Part shown: positions 42,384-51,183 of the stretch, piece by piece
How positions within the stretch are numbered: the stretch's first letter is position 1
Layout of the letters: every line of letters begins with the position of its first letter
Assembly: GCF_030531065.1 (NCBI RefSeq)
Contig: NZ_JAUNOQ010000005.1
Location: forward strand, 62,001 to 126,000
Direction of reading: 5' to 3'
Length of the DNA stretch: 64,000 nucleotides
DNA from: Phascolarctobacterium sp.
GTDB taxonomy: Bacteria; Bacillota; Negativicutes; Acidaminococcales; Acidaminococcaceae
Position numbers and translations under genes: made by a program
The notes under the pieces: model-generated
What the model was told of the DNA's origin: nothing
Database searches by the model: none
What the model saw: only the letters and a program-made list of their open reading frames with translations

Positions 42384-43927
42384 ACTACCTTATCCTTTGG
42401 AAATTTTATTTCAAATGCGGCACCAGACCCGCATTTGCTGATTACTTCGGCGCTGGCGCCGTGGACGCGGATAATCTCCTTAGCGATGGCCAAGCCAAGC
42501 CCCGTTCCCGGAGTACTGCGGCAATGGGATTTTTCCACCTTATAAAACCTTTCCCAAATAAAGGGAATATCGGCTTCGGGGATTCCCTTGCCCTGGTCCT
42601 TAACGGTCAGCAGCACACTGCCATCCTCAAGCTTATTCGCTCCTATTGATACAGTACCATTTTCTGGCGAATATTTCAAGGCATTATCGCCTAAAATCAT
42701 AATTAACTGTACCATTTGATCGCCGTCGCCCAAAATTTTTATATTTTCGTCGGCATGAATGTTAAAAATCACATGCTTCTTCATAGCCTTAACGCTCAAT
42801 TTTTCGGCGACATTGCGGATGATAACCGCCAACGGCAGCTCCTCCATATTATTAGTCGTCAGCGGATCGCTGGACTCCAGGCGGCTGATATCCAGCAGCT
42901 CTCGCACCATGCGCTCCAGACGCACTGTTTCTTCATTTATCAGCGCCCGGTAACGCTGCAAAACCTCCGGCGCCGTCACCATACCGTCGCTGATAGCTTC
43001 GTTATAGCCGCGGATAATCGTAATCGGCGTCCGCAGCTCGTGGGATACGTTAGCGACAAAGTCGCGGCGGATTTTTTCTGTGCGCTCCATTTTGGCGATA
43101 TAATCGCTTAAATCCTTGCCTAAGGAGTTCAGAGCCTTCGCTAAATCGGCGATTTCATCCTCGCCCTTCACTACAAGGCGGCGGGAATAATCGCCCAGAG
43201 CCATAGCCGTAGCGCAGTCCTTCATTTCCAGCACCGGCTTGATAATTTTTTCCGAGAATTTCTTCACGAGGAACAGGCTCAGCAGAATCGCCATAATACC
43301 CACGATCATTATATAAACATAAACATTGCGCAGAAATTTTTCAAAGCCGCTCAAGGGCTCGATCATTAAAATAGCGCCCGCATTTCCCGCGGGGGTTCTG
43401 TAGGGGACGCCTACCAAAATAACCTGCTCCTTGTAATAGGGATGATAAATCTGCGACTGAAAGGATTTTCCTGCATAAATATCGTGCAGAATAATTTTTA
43501 CCCGATAAGAAATGTTGCTGCCTTTAATATCCTGGTCCAGCTTAATAGCGCTGTGCTTCAATTCGCTTTCCGACGGCGCACCGTATTTCAGATACTGCCG
43601 CAGGGGATCGGTTTCGTCAGCCTTTTCCGGCCCGTCGTAATAGGAGGCGGCAATCAGCTCGTACTTATCATTATACAGCCAAATACGCGCGCCTACCAGA
43701 CGGTCGACGGCAATAATATAGCGGTACAGCATATTCTTATCATCCATGCGGATAAAGGCCTCGATGGTCTCGCCCATTTCGTGACCTTTTTCGGCCAGCT
43801 CCTGCTCCTTGATCTCAAAGAAATAATCTGCGACCAGATAGGATATACCTGCCGTAACACCGACAACGATGATAACGATGATAACCATAAAGCTATACAT
43901 CAGGCGGGTACTAAGTGACTTGCTCAT
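42380..43927 (-). CDS. Sensor histidine kinase
   Basis: A 515-residue membrane kinase. The first membrane segment (about 10-32, SFMVIIVIIVVGVTAGISYL) and the second (about 202-222) frame a sensor domain of roughly 170 residues outside the cytoplasm. HAMP follows, then HisKA with the phosphoacceptor His in FVANVSHELRTPITIIRGYN, and HATPase_c with NALKYSPENG, DQGKGIPEADIPFIWERFYK and GTGLGLAIAKEIIRVHG. It starts three bases after the response regulator. The signal is unknown. Candidates are phosphate (see the box before the regulator) or the cell wall (see the VanX-like gene). Confidence 0.93.
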   Translation of the reverse strand: MSKSLSTRLMYSFMVIIVIIVVGVTAGISYLVADYFFEIKEQELAEKGHEMGETIEAFIRMDDKNMLYRYIIAVDRLVGARIWLYNDKYELIAASYYDGPEKADETDPLRQYLKYGAPSESELKHSAIKLDQDIKGSNISYRVKIILHDIYAGKSFQSQIYHPYYKEQVILVGVPYRTPAGNAGAILMIEPLSGFEKFLRNVYVYIMIVGIMAILLSLFLVKKFSEKIIKPVLEMKDCATAMALGDYSRRLVVKGEDEIADLAKALNSLGKDLSDYIAKMERTEKIRRDFVANVSHELRTPITIIRGYNEAISDGMVTAPEVLQRYRALINEETVRLERMVRELLDISRLESSDPLTTNNMEELPLAVIIRNVAEKLSVKAMKKHVIFNIHADENIKILGDGDQMVQLIMILGDNALKYSPENGTVSIGANKLEDGSVLLTVKDQGKGIPEADIPFIWERFYKVEKSHCRSTPGTGLGLAIAKEIIRVHGASAEVISKCGSGAAFEIKFPKDKVV

Positions 43928-43930
43928 GAA

Positions 43931-44629
43931 CTATTTGTCCTTGATCTCGAATTTATAGCCTACGCCCCAAATAGTGGTAATGTCCCACGTGGAATCTGGG
44001 GGAATGTTCAACTTTTGCCTGATGCGTTTAATATGGGTATCCACCGTGCGCGTATCGCCGTAGTAGGAATAGCCCCAGATAGTTTCCAGCAGCTGATTAC
44101 GGGAAAAGGCTTTGCCGGGATTGGAGGCCAGACACCATAAAAGTTCCATTTCTTTCGTGGTAAATGTCATCTTATTGCCAAAGGCAGTAACCTGATATTG
44201 GTCCATGTCGATAATCAAGCCGTCGTAAGTAATGCGCGAAACGTCGCCGTTCTTTTCCTGGGTGCCGGTGCGGCGCAGCACGGCCTTCACACGGGCCACT
44301 ACCTCGCGGGAGTTAAAGGGCTTGGTAATATAATCGTCCGCGCCGATTTCCAAACCGGCGATGCGGTCGTCGTCCTCGTCCTTGGCCGTTACCATAATGA
44401 TCGGCAGCTCGCTCATTTTGCGCACCTGCTTGCACACCTCGATACCGTCCAGAACGGGCATCATAATATCTAAAAGCAGAATATCCGGCTTTTCAGACTG
44501 CACCTTCAATATAGCGGCGGCGCCGTCCTCGGCTTCAATAACCTCAAAGCCTTCCTTCTCAAAATATATGCGCAGGATCTCCCTGATCTGCGCTTCATCA
44601 TCAGCAATTAAAATCTTTTGCTTTGCCAT
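43931..44629 (-). CDS. OmpR/PhoB-family response regulator
   Basis: A 232-residue DNA-binding regulator. The receiver has KILIADDEAQIREILRIYFE, the phosphoacceptor Asp in PDILLLDIMMPVLDGIEVC and Lys in GADDYITKPFNSREVVARVK. The winged-helix output includes LLWCLASNPGKAFSRNQLLE and GDTRTVDTHIKRIRQKL. The ATG at 44629 is six bases after GGAGTG; earlier in-frame ATGs lack a site. It heads the operon with the kinase, YqeG, nitrilase and VanX-like genes. Confidence 0.94.
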   Translation of the reverse strand: MAKQKILIADDEAQIREILRIYFEKEGFEVIEAEDGAAAILKVQSEKPDILLLDIMMPVLDGIEVCKQVRKMSELPIIMVTAKDEDDDRIAGLEIGADDYITKPFNSREVVARVKAVLRRTGTQEKNGDVSRITYDGLIIDMDQYQVTAFGNKMTFTTKEMELLWCLASNPGKAFSRNQLLETIWGYSYYGDTRTVDTHIKRIRQKLNIPPDSTWDITTIWGVGYKFEIKDK

Positions 44630-44666
44630 AATCATCACTCCTGACATCCACATGATGTTGTTATTT

Positions 44667-44717
44667 ATTATAACACAAAATGATGTAAGCTTTAGTCACG
44701 TTCACAAAAGATTTACA
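44667..44717 (-). promoter_or_regulatory. Response regulator promoter region with TTnACA direct repeats
   Basis: A TATAAT (44667-44672, minus strand, preceded by TGT) lies about 40 bases before the start codon. Just upstream, on the plus strand, TTCACA (44701-44706) and TTTACA (44712-44717) are 11 bases apart. They resemble the boxes before pstS but are in the opposite orientation relative to the gene. Autoregulation is possible. Confidence 0.4.
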
Positions 44718-44766
44718 CAAATATGGCTATTTTATCAAAATTCACGTCAAGAATGAGTTTTGTCCA

Positions 44767-45492
44767 TTAAAATACGGGCCGAAAGCTTTTTAATAGCTGC
44801 TCGCGCCGCTTCCAGTCAGGCAAGTAGGCGTCCAGCGTCCTTTTAAAGGCCGGGCTGTGATTGGGCACTAAAAGATGCGCCAGCTCGTGCACCACAATCA
44901 GCTCCAGACAGGGCTGCGGCCAGCAGGCCAGCAAACTATTCAGAGTAACCGCTCCCGTCCGCACGTTGCAGCTGCCCCACAGGCTTTTCATCTGGCGCAG
45001 GCGCAGTTCCGTACACCGCACGCCCATACGCTGCTGCCATTGATGCAGCAGCGGCAGCGCCGCCTGCTCCGTTAAGCGCTTGTACAAGTCCTTGACCGTC
45101 GCTGCCTGCTGCCCGCCGTCCAAGGAACGGCGCACATATAAATTAACTCTGTCCGGCAGCACCTGCATCCTTCGCGCCCCTGCATCCTCAATGAACCTTA
45201 CCGGCAGACGCCGCCCCCATAAATACAGGGAAGCGCCGTCAAAGGGCAGCGACATATCATAGCGCGGCGGCCTGCGCGGCGTACCTTCCATAGCCTGGGT
45301 CTTTTCCCGCAGCCAGGGCAGATGCTCCTCCAAAAAGCGTTTAACCGAACGCTTGTCAATAGCCGCAGGCACCGACAAGCAAACGCTGCCGTCAGGCTTC
45401 AGCCGCAGCGTCAGATTTTTAACGTCCTTATACTGCACCAGCACGGCAAATTCTGCCAGCCCTACCCGTTCTTCTTTATATATTCTGCTCAC
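44767..45492 (-). CDS. YgjP-like zinc metallopeptidase (M48/DUF45)
   Basis: A 241-residue protein with the zincin motif VVHELAHLLVPNHSPAFKRT near residues 195-214 and the preceding MKSLWGSCNVRTGAVTLNSL that is typical of the DUF45/YgjP family. There is no signal peptide or membrane segment. The role is not well known. It overlaps the YhaM gene by four bases. Confidence 0.88.
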   Translation of the reverse strand: MSRIYKEERVGLAEFAVLVQYKDVKNLTLRLKPDGSVCLSVPAAIDKRSVKRFLEEHLPWLREKTQAMEGTPRRPPRYDMSLPFDGASLYLWGRRLPVRFIEDAGARRMQVLPDRVNLYVRRSLDGGQQAATVKDLYKRLTEQAALPLLHQWQQRMGVRCTELRLRQMKSLWGSCNVRTGAVTLNSLLACWPQPCLELIVVHELAHLLVPNHSPAFKRTLDAYLPDWKRREQLLKSFRPVF

Positions 45493-46424
45493 AGCTTCTC
45501 CATCAGCAGGTTACGGCCCAGCATACGGTTGTATTCCCACGCGCCCTTGCCCTCGCGCTGCTCAAACTGATTCATAACGGCGTTGATCTCGTCGGCATAG
45601 TGGACGATAAATGCCTCGCGGGTAGCGCAGGCTACAGGCGAACCCTTTTCGTTATCGCCGTGATGGGACAGCAAAATATGCTGTAGCTGCTCCAAACGGC
45701 TGGCAGGAATACGCAGCTTAGCCGCCGCCTCCTGCACCATCAGGCTGGTCATTGCTATATGCCCCATAAAGCGTCCTTCGTTGGTATAAGGAAAGCCTAT
45801 CTGCGAGGAAATCTCCCTGATCTTGCCTAAATCGTGCAGCAGCGCTCCGGCAATAATCAAATCCTTATCCACGCCTTCGATTTGCCCGGCCAAGGCTACA
45901 GCCAAGTCAGCAACATCCACGGAATGCTGCAGCAAGCCGCCGATATAAGCGTGGTGCAGGCGCGTGCCTGCCGGATTGTTGACAAAGGCCTCGTAGGTAT
46001 TGCCGCTGAAAATAGTTTCCAGCAGTATGCGCAGTCCGGGAGTACGCACCGCCTTAATATAATTGGCCAGCTTATTTTTATAAGCCTGCACGTCAAAATC
46101 GCCGTGGGGCAGCAAATTGCTGATATCGTCCTCCGGCACCAGATTTTCCAACCGCTGCACAATAACCTGCAAGCTCATATCGTTGGCAAATTTATTGATA
46201 TCCACCGCGCCGCCTATCATAAACGCGGCCGGCCCCTCCAAATCGCGCATTTTATCCACCAGCACGGCGTCAAAGCAGATAAAGGGAATGCGCCCGCTGT
46301 TGTCCTCCAGCAGGCCGCGGGCAAATACGCCGCCGTTAGAGGAATTACCCACCTTCTGTACCCGCACCAAAACAGCCTGGCAGATTTTCGTGCCTGCTTT
46401 AAAATTACTTATCACTTGCTTCAC
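45489..46424 (-). CDS. 3'-5' exoribonuclease YhaM family
   Basis: A 311-residue protein combining an N-terminal OB-fold nucleic acid-binding domain (QAVLVRVQKVGNSSNGGVFA, DNSGRIPFICFDA) with an HD hydrolase domain (HSVDVADLAVALAGQ, IAGALLHDLGKIREISSQ, HILLSHHGDNEKGSP). This is the layout of YhaM. The length matches. It lies 11 bases after nif3 and overlaps the metallopeptidase gene. Confidence 0.9.
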   Translation of the reverse strand: MKQVISNFKAGTKICQAVLVRVQKVGNSSNGGVFARGLLEDNSGRIPFICFDAVLVDKMRDLEGPAAFMIGGAVDINKFANDMSLQVIVQRLENLVPEDDISNLLPHGDFDVQAYKNKLANYIKAVRTPGLRILLETIFSGNTYEAFVNNPAGTRLHHAYIGGLLQHSVDVADLAVALAGQIEGVDKDLIIAGALLHDLGKIREISSQIGFPYTNEGRFMGHIAMTSLMVQEAAAKLRIPASRLEQLQHILLSHHGDNEKGSPVACATREAFIVHYADEINAVMNQFEQREGKGAWEYNRMLGRNLLMEKL

Positions 46425-46435
46425 CTTCTATATTC

Positions 46436-47221
46436 TTAAACATGCCGCAGCAGCAGCGTTTCCTGCGCCACCTTTAAAACTACGTTCCAATTCTTTTCCG
46501 CAAAGCGCAGCGAAAGCCTGTCGGCCAAATCCTCCAGCACCGGCCATTCCGTAGCTTGGTGCCCCGCGTCGATAATATTCAGTCCGCTGAAAACAGCCTG
46601 CTGAGCCGTATGATATTTAACGTCGCCCGTTACCAGCGTATCGGCGCCCTTAGCCAAAGCCAACTCCGCCAAATCCGCTCCCGCGCCGCCGCAGACGGCC
46701 ACCCGTTTAACGGTGCGCCCCGCGTCGCCCACGACTACGTAATCGGCCCGCAGCGCCGCTTTGACAAAGGCTGCGAACTCGCTCAGTCCGCAGGGCTCCA
46801 CGCCGCCTATCCGCCCCAAGCCGGTATTAGTGTCCAGCACGTCGTCGTCGGCAATGTGCAGACGCTTAACCAACGAATCGTTGACGCCCTGCGCCACGCA
46901 GTCCAGATTGGTATGCGCGCTGTACACGGCAACGCCCTTTTCCGCCAGCTGCAAAAGCAGCTCCTGCTGCCAACCGGCGTCCGTAATGCGCCCCAGCTTA
47001 TGGAAAATCGCCGGATGATGGGTCAGCAGCATATCGGCTTTATACTCGACAGCCTGCTTCACCGTTTCCTCCGTCATATCCAAAGCCAGCAGCAGCCTGC
47101 GCACCGGCCTGTCGCTGCGCCCCAGCATCAAGCCTATATTATCCCAATCATCGGCCAGCTGCGGCGGAGCTATTTCCTCCAGAAGCTTGACCATATCCTT
47201 GACCGTAACCTGTGTTTTCAC
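46436..47221 (-). CDS. Nif3-like dinuclear metal centre protein (YqfO)
   Basis: A hexameric metal-binding protein of 261 residues; the short form, without the PII-like insertion found in many Firmicutes. Visible motifs are PPQLADDWDNIGLMLGRSD, the metal ligands in DMLLTHHPAIFHKLGRI, YSAHTNLDCVAQGVND, VAVCGGAGADL and DAGHQATEWPVLEDLADRL. It overlaps trmK by four bases, the usual Firmicute pairing. The biochemical role is still uncertain. Confidence 0.92.
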   Translation of the reverse strand: MKTQVTVKDMVKLLEEIAPPQLADDWDNIGLMLGRSDRPVRRLLLALDMTEETVKQAVEYKADMLLTHHPAIFHKLGRITDAGWQQELLLQLAEKGVAVYSAHTNLDCVAQGVNDSLVKRLHIADDDVLDTNTGLGRIGGVEPCGLSEFAAFVKAALRADYVVVGDAGRTVKRVAVCGGAGADLAELALAKGADTLVTGDVKYHTAQQAVFSGLNIIDAGHQATEWPVLEDLADRLSLRFAEKNWNVVLKVAQETLLLRHV

Positions 47222-47901
47222 CTTTGCAGCACCTCCAATGCGGCTAATAAAGCCTGCAGCTCCTGATATTTAGCGCTGGCGCGCGCTTTTTCGCTGCGCC
47301 CCATATTGTGTAAAAGCAAGCGGCAGCCATTAATCTGCCTTGCTAATTGCTGTGCCAGCAGGCGGTGCCCCTTGCGCAGCAGCACCGGCCCCACCGCGTA
47401 CTCTGCGGCGGAATAAGCCTTGTCCTGCCCCGGCTTAGCGCAGATAATTTCGTAAAAATGCGGCGGATCGTCCACCAGCTCCTCGTCCGTCAGCTGCCAG
47501 CCGTTGGTCGTCAGCCATTGGCGCAGCCCGGCGGCCCCCGCCATGGGCTGCAGCACCAGCAGCTTGGCAGAACGGGCAATTTCCGGCGCGGCAGCCAAAA
47601 TACTGCTGATCGTACTGCCGCCCATACCGGCTATCACAATACAGTCCGCCTCGCCCGGCTGCAAAACCTCCAGCCCGCTGCCCTGGCGCACCTCCACCCT
47701 GTCCTGCAAGCCGTGCATGGCTATGGTAGTACGTGCTGCCTCGCACGGACCTGCCGCAATGTCGCCGGCCACCGCCCGGCTGATGCGCCCCTGCTGCAGC
47801 AGCCATACCGGCAGGTAAGCGTGGTCCGTGCCGATGTCAGCCAGCACACTGCCCGCAGGCACCAGGCGGCCTATTGTTTCCAAGCGTTCACCTATCTTCA
47901 T
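47218..47901 (-). CDS. trmK: tRNA (adenine22-N1)-methyltransferase
   Basis: Methylates A22 in the D-loop of tRNAs. The Rossmann domain has VLADIGTDHAYLPVWLLQQ, VRQGSGLEVLQPGEADCIVI and AGMGGSTISSILA, the TrmK/YqfN signatures. The C-terminal helical extension is present. It is 227 residues long. It lies 17 bases after the ABC exporter rather than beside rpoD. Confidence 0.93.
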   Translation of the reverse strand: MKIGERLETIGRLVPAGSVLADIGTDHAYLPVWLLQQGRISRAVAGDIAAGPCEAARTTIAMHGLQDRVEVRQGSGLEVLQPGEADCIVIAGMGGSTISSILAAAPEIARSAKLLVLQPMAGAAGLRQWLTTNGWQLTDEELVDDPPHFYEIICAKPGQDKAYSAAEYAVGPVLLRKGHRLLAQQLARQINGCRLLLHNMGRSEKARASAKYQELQALLAALEVLQR

Positions 47902-47918
47902 GATATTCTCCTAATCCA

Positions 47919-49652
47919 TCAATTATCAGCGCCGTCCTTTTTATCAAACTGCGCCATATATAATCTGTAATATTCGCCCTTAGCCGCCATCAGCGATTCA
48001 TGGGAGCCCTGCTCCACCACGCCGCTGCGGGACAGCACAATAATCCTATCCACATGGCGGATCGTCGCCAGACGGTGAGCGACTACCAGCGTCGTTCTGT
48101 TATGGGACAGCTCGTTTAACGCGCCCTGAATATTCTTCTCCGTTTCGTTATCCAGCGACGAAGTCGCCTCGTCCAGAATCAAAATCGGCGGATTCTTCAA
48201 AAAGACGCGGGCAATAGCGATACGCTGCTTCTGACCGCCGCTCAGCTTGACGCCCCGCTCGCCCAAAGGCGTAGCATAGCCCTGGGGCAGCTGTTCGATA
48301 AAGCGGTCGGCCTCCGCCAGCTTCGCCGCCCGTTCGATTGCCGCCGCACCGGCCTCCGGCCTGCCATAAGCAATATTGCTGGTAACAGAATCGGAAAAGA
48401 GAAAAATATCCTGCTGCACAATGCCGATATTACGGCGCAGGGACGCCAGCGTCATACTTCTGATATCGCGTCCATCGATTAAAATGCGGCCCTGCTGCAG
48501 CTCGTAAAAACGCGGCAGCAAATTGCACAGGGTACTCTTGCCCACGCCAGTGCTGCCCACAAAGGCCACGGATTCGCCCGCTTTAATATGCAGCGAAAAA
48601 TCGCGCACCACAGGCTCCTTGCCATCGTAAGCGAAGGTCACGTTTTCAAAGGTAATATCGCCCTTTAAACAGCCTGCGTCCACAGCGTTTTCCGCGTCGG
48701 CAATCTCTGGCTTGATTTGCAGCAACTGTTCAAAACGCTGATAGCTGGCGATACCCTTCTGATAGTTTTCCGCCAAAGCGTTCAAACGCAAAACAGGCCG
48801 CACAAAAATAGAAACATACAGCAAAAAAGCGATCAAATCGCTGATTTGCATACGCCCCAGTGTTATCAGCACGCCGCCGGCCACGACAATCACCAGATTA
48901 GTAATATTGGAAAAGAAAACCATGCTGGTGTTGGAATGACCTAAAAGATAAAAGGATTTCTTGCGCGCCGCCAGCAGCTTAGCAGCCACAGCGTCCAGCT
49001 TGCCGCATTCCAATTCTTCATTATGAAAGGACTGCACCAAACGCACAGCGCTCAGGCTTTCCGTCGTCTGCGCCGTCATGTTGCCCACCTGCGAGCGGGC
49101 CTCTCGCCCTGCCCGCTTCAGCTTGCGGTTGATAGTAACGGAATCGTAAGCCTTGGCCAGCAGCAAAAAATTAACCAGCAACGCCAGCTGCCAATTGATA
49201 TAAAATAATATACCCACGGTACCCAGCATAAAAATTGTGCATACCAGCAGGTAATTAGGCCCTAGAAAAATCAGCTCGCGTATTTCGCCCACATCGCCCA
49301 CAATGCGCGACACCAGCTGGCCCACGCGCTGATTATCAAAAAAGCGGAAGCTCATGGACTGCACATGGCGGAACAGCTCCCGCCGCATATCCTGCTCGAT
49401 GCGCGCGCCAATCATGCGCCCATGGCACATCACCTGATAATTTATATAGCAGTTCAGCAGGTACAGCAATAGAAGCACTGCTGCGGCTCGCAGCAGCAAA
49501 GGAATATCGCCCAAGGGCAGCACTTCGTCCATAAGGTAACGCAAGTACATCGGGAAGAACAGCTCGGCCAAGGCCGAAAGCACCGCTCCCGTCAGCGTCA
49601 GGGCTAATATTTTTTTGTAAGGAAAATAGTAGCGTAAAAAGCGTTTTATCAT
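47919..49652 (-). CDS. ABC exporter, fused permease-ATPase (MsbA/LmrA-like)
   Basis: A 577-residue half-transporter. Six membrane segments fill about residues 15-300 (for example LALTLTGAVLSALAELFFPM). The nucleotide domain has Walker A AFVGSTGVGKSTLCNLLPRF, signature KLSGGQKQRIAIARVFLK, Walker B PILILDEATSSLD and the H-loop VVAHRLATI. The ATG at 49652 directly follows GAGGTAAGC. In a diderm it could flip lipid-linked material, but the substrate cannot be read from sequence. Confidence 0.92.
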   Translation of the reverse strand: MIKRFLRYYFPYKKILALTLTGAVLSALAELFFPMYLRYLMDEVLPLGDIPLLLRAAAVLLLLYLLNCYINYQVMCHGRMIGARIEQDMRRELFRHVQSMSFRFFDNQRVGQLVSRIVGDVGEIRELIFLGPNYLLVCTIFMLGTVGILFYINWQLALLVNFLLLAKAYDSVTINRKLKRAGREARSQVGNMTAQTTESLSAVRLVQSFHNEELECGKLDAVAAKLLAARKKSFYLLGHSNTSMVFFSNITNLVIVVAGGVLITLGRMQISDLIAFLLYVSIFVRPVLRLNALAENYQKGIASYQRFEQLLQIKPEIADAENAVDAGCLKGDITFENVTFAYDGKEPVVRDFSLHIKAGESVAFVGSTGVGKSTLCNLLPRFYELQQGRILIDGRDIRSMTLASLRRNIGIVQQDIFLFSDSVTSNIAYGRPEAGAAAIERAAKLAEADRFIEQLPQGYATPLGERGVKLSGGQKQRIAIARVFLKNPPILILDEATSSLDNETEKNIQGALNELSHNRTTLVVAHRLATIRHVDRIIVLSRSGVVEQGSHESLMAAKGEYYRLYMAQFDKKDGADN

Positions 49653-49781
49653 GCTTACCTCGTATAGATAAATTATCATTATATTATATCATACACGCAG
49701 CAAATTGGGTATGAAAAAATCCCTTCGATGGCAAGAGCCGAAAATAGAAGGATATGTGCAAAAGTAGTCACAAATTTTTTG

Positions 49782-49810
49782 TTGACAAAATGAGCGACAG
49801 CCTTTATAAT
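49782..49810 (+). promoter_or_regulatory. tRNA-Ala promoter (consensus TTGACA-17-TATAAT)
   Basis: TTGACA (49782-49787) and TATAAT (49805-49810) are perfect consensus boxes 17 bases apart, 15 bases before the tRNA 5' end. Confidence 0.92.
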
Positions 49811-49825
49811 TAGTAATATAATTTT

Positions 49826-50142
<317 letters not shown>

Positions 50143-50165
50143 CAACGCAATCGATTCGTAAACGT

Positions 50166-50194
50166 AAAAAACGCCCGCCCCAAAGGGCGGACGC
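50166..50194 (-). terminator. Terminator after the small exported protein genes
   Basis: CGTCCGCCC and GGGCGGGCG pair around a four-base loop and are followed by TTTTTT on the minus strand. A nearly identical hairpin lies at 56604-56633. Confidence 0.85.
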
Positions 50195-50203
50195 CTGCGA
50201 CAA

Positions 50204-50662
50204 TCAGCCATTGCTCGCGCTTTGGCTTTTTCTTTCTAAAATTTTTAACGCCAACGTATAAGCGTTCTGCAAGGTTTTATTGCCGCCCACGGCCTGCGGC
50301 TCCAGCCTGCTGCCCAAGTCGGCGCAGACCCGCCCCTCGTCGTCCAGCAAATAGCTTGCGCCGATGCAGTATTCGCTACCGTAAGTATTAAACATATATA
50401 GGTACAGCATTGAAGCCGCCTTAGCGGTCTGCTCTCCCTGCCGCAAAATTTTGAGGAACTGTTCGTCAGTATAACGTTCCTCCGCCATGAGCACCAAATA
50501 ATATTTCCCATCCTTCTTCACCGTGTCGACGCTATCAGGTTCGATATATAGCACGCCGCAATCCGTCCGCCCGGCTTCGATGGGCTGGCGCGCCCAGACG
50601 GGCAGCGGCAGTACGCACATAGCGACCGCGGCGACCGCCGCCAATAAATTTTTCAGTTTCAT
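50204..50662 (-). CDS. Small exported protein of unknown function
   Basis: A 152-residue protein I cannot assign. MKLKNLLAAVAAVAMCVLPL is a Sec signal peptide with a likely cut after VWA. The mature part includes two Cys (TDCGVLYIEPDS and YGSEYCIGASYLLDDEGRVC gives more), a YYLVLMAEERYTDEQFLKIL stretch and a basic tail. The cysteines suggest a disulfide in the periplasm. It follows the next gene by nine bases and lies downstream of the trimeric adhesin. Confidence 0.78.
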   Translation of the reverse strand: MKLKNLLAAVAAVAMCVLPLPVWARQPIEAGRTDCGVLYIEPDSVDTVKKDGKYYLVLMAEERYTDEQFLKILRQGEQTAKAASMLYLYMFNTYGSEYCIGASYLLDDEGRVCADLGSRLEPQAVGGNKTLQNAYTLALKILERKSQSASNG

Positions 50663-50671
50663 AAGCGCGTC

Positions 50672-51091
50672 TTATTTCTTTTCTTCCTGCTGATGGATAG
50701 GCGTCAAGGCGAAATCCGTCAGCTTGTTCTTCTTATCGAAGGCCATAACGATAGAAACCAGCTTTTCTTTGCTGAAGGAAGCAATATAGGTAACCTGGTC
50801 CATATTGTCGAAGCGCTGGAAAGAATAAAATTTACTTTCCTGCAAAGTGCCGAAACGTTCGTCGACCTGCTGTTGCAGTTGCGCGTAAACGTCCGCGTTC
50901 ACCTTGCTCTTCAATTCGTCGCCGAAGCCGCGGGTCACGTCGGTATAAGCGGAAGCGCTCGCGCCGAAAGCGTTGATAAAGACTTGCGCCGCGGCCTGCT
51001 GCTTATTCAAATCGCCGCCGTCGGCAGCCGATGCCCAACCGCTGAACGCCATGGTGAAGATTGCCGTCAGTATCAAAAGATATTTTTTCAT
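50672..51091 (-). CDS. Small exported protein, DUF3887/DUF4019-like
   Basis: A 139-residue protein with a signal peptide (MKKYLLILTAIFTMAFSGWA, cut near SAA). The mature part has AAAQVFINAFGASASAYTDV, ELKSKVNADVYAQLQQQVDE and SFQRFDNMDQVTYIASFSKE, an arrangement like small NTF2-fold proteins (DUF3887 or DUF4019). It has a good ribosome-binding site, GAAAGGAAACGA. It lies 9 bases before the preceding entry and after a hairpin that separates it from the adhesin gene. Confidence 0.78.
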   Translation of the reverse strand: MKKYLLILTAIFTMAFSGWASAADGGDLNKQQAAAQVFINAFGASASAYTDVTRGFGDELKSKVNADVYAQLQQQVDERFGTLQESKFYSFQRFDNMDQVTYIASFSKEKLVSIVMAFDKKNKLTDFALTPIHQQEEKK

Positions 51092-51125
51092 GTTCGTTTC
51101 CTTTCTCGTATATCGTAAATAGGCA

Positions 51126-51155
51126 AGTAAAGGCGGGACGCTCCCGCCTTTACTG
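51126..51155 (-). terminator. Hairpin between the small exported genes and the adhesin
   Basis: AGTAAAGGCGGGA and TCCCGCCTTTACT form a 13-base perfect stem around three bases. It lies downstream of the adhesin stop. There is no long T run, so read-through into the two small genes is possible. Confidence 0.7.
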
Positions 51156-51183
51156 TTTTTAATGTGCCGCAGCGGCTAAAAAT

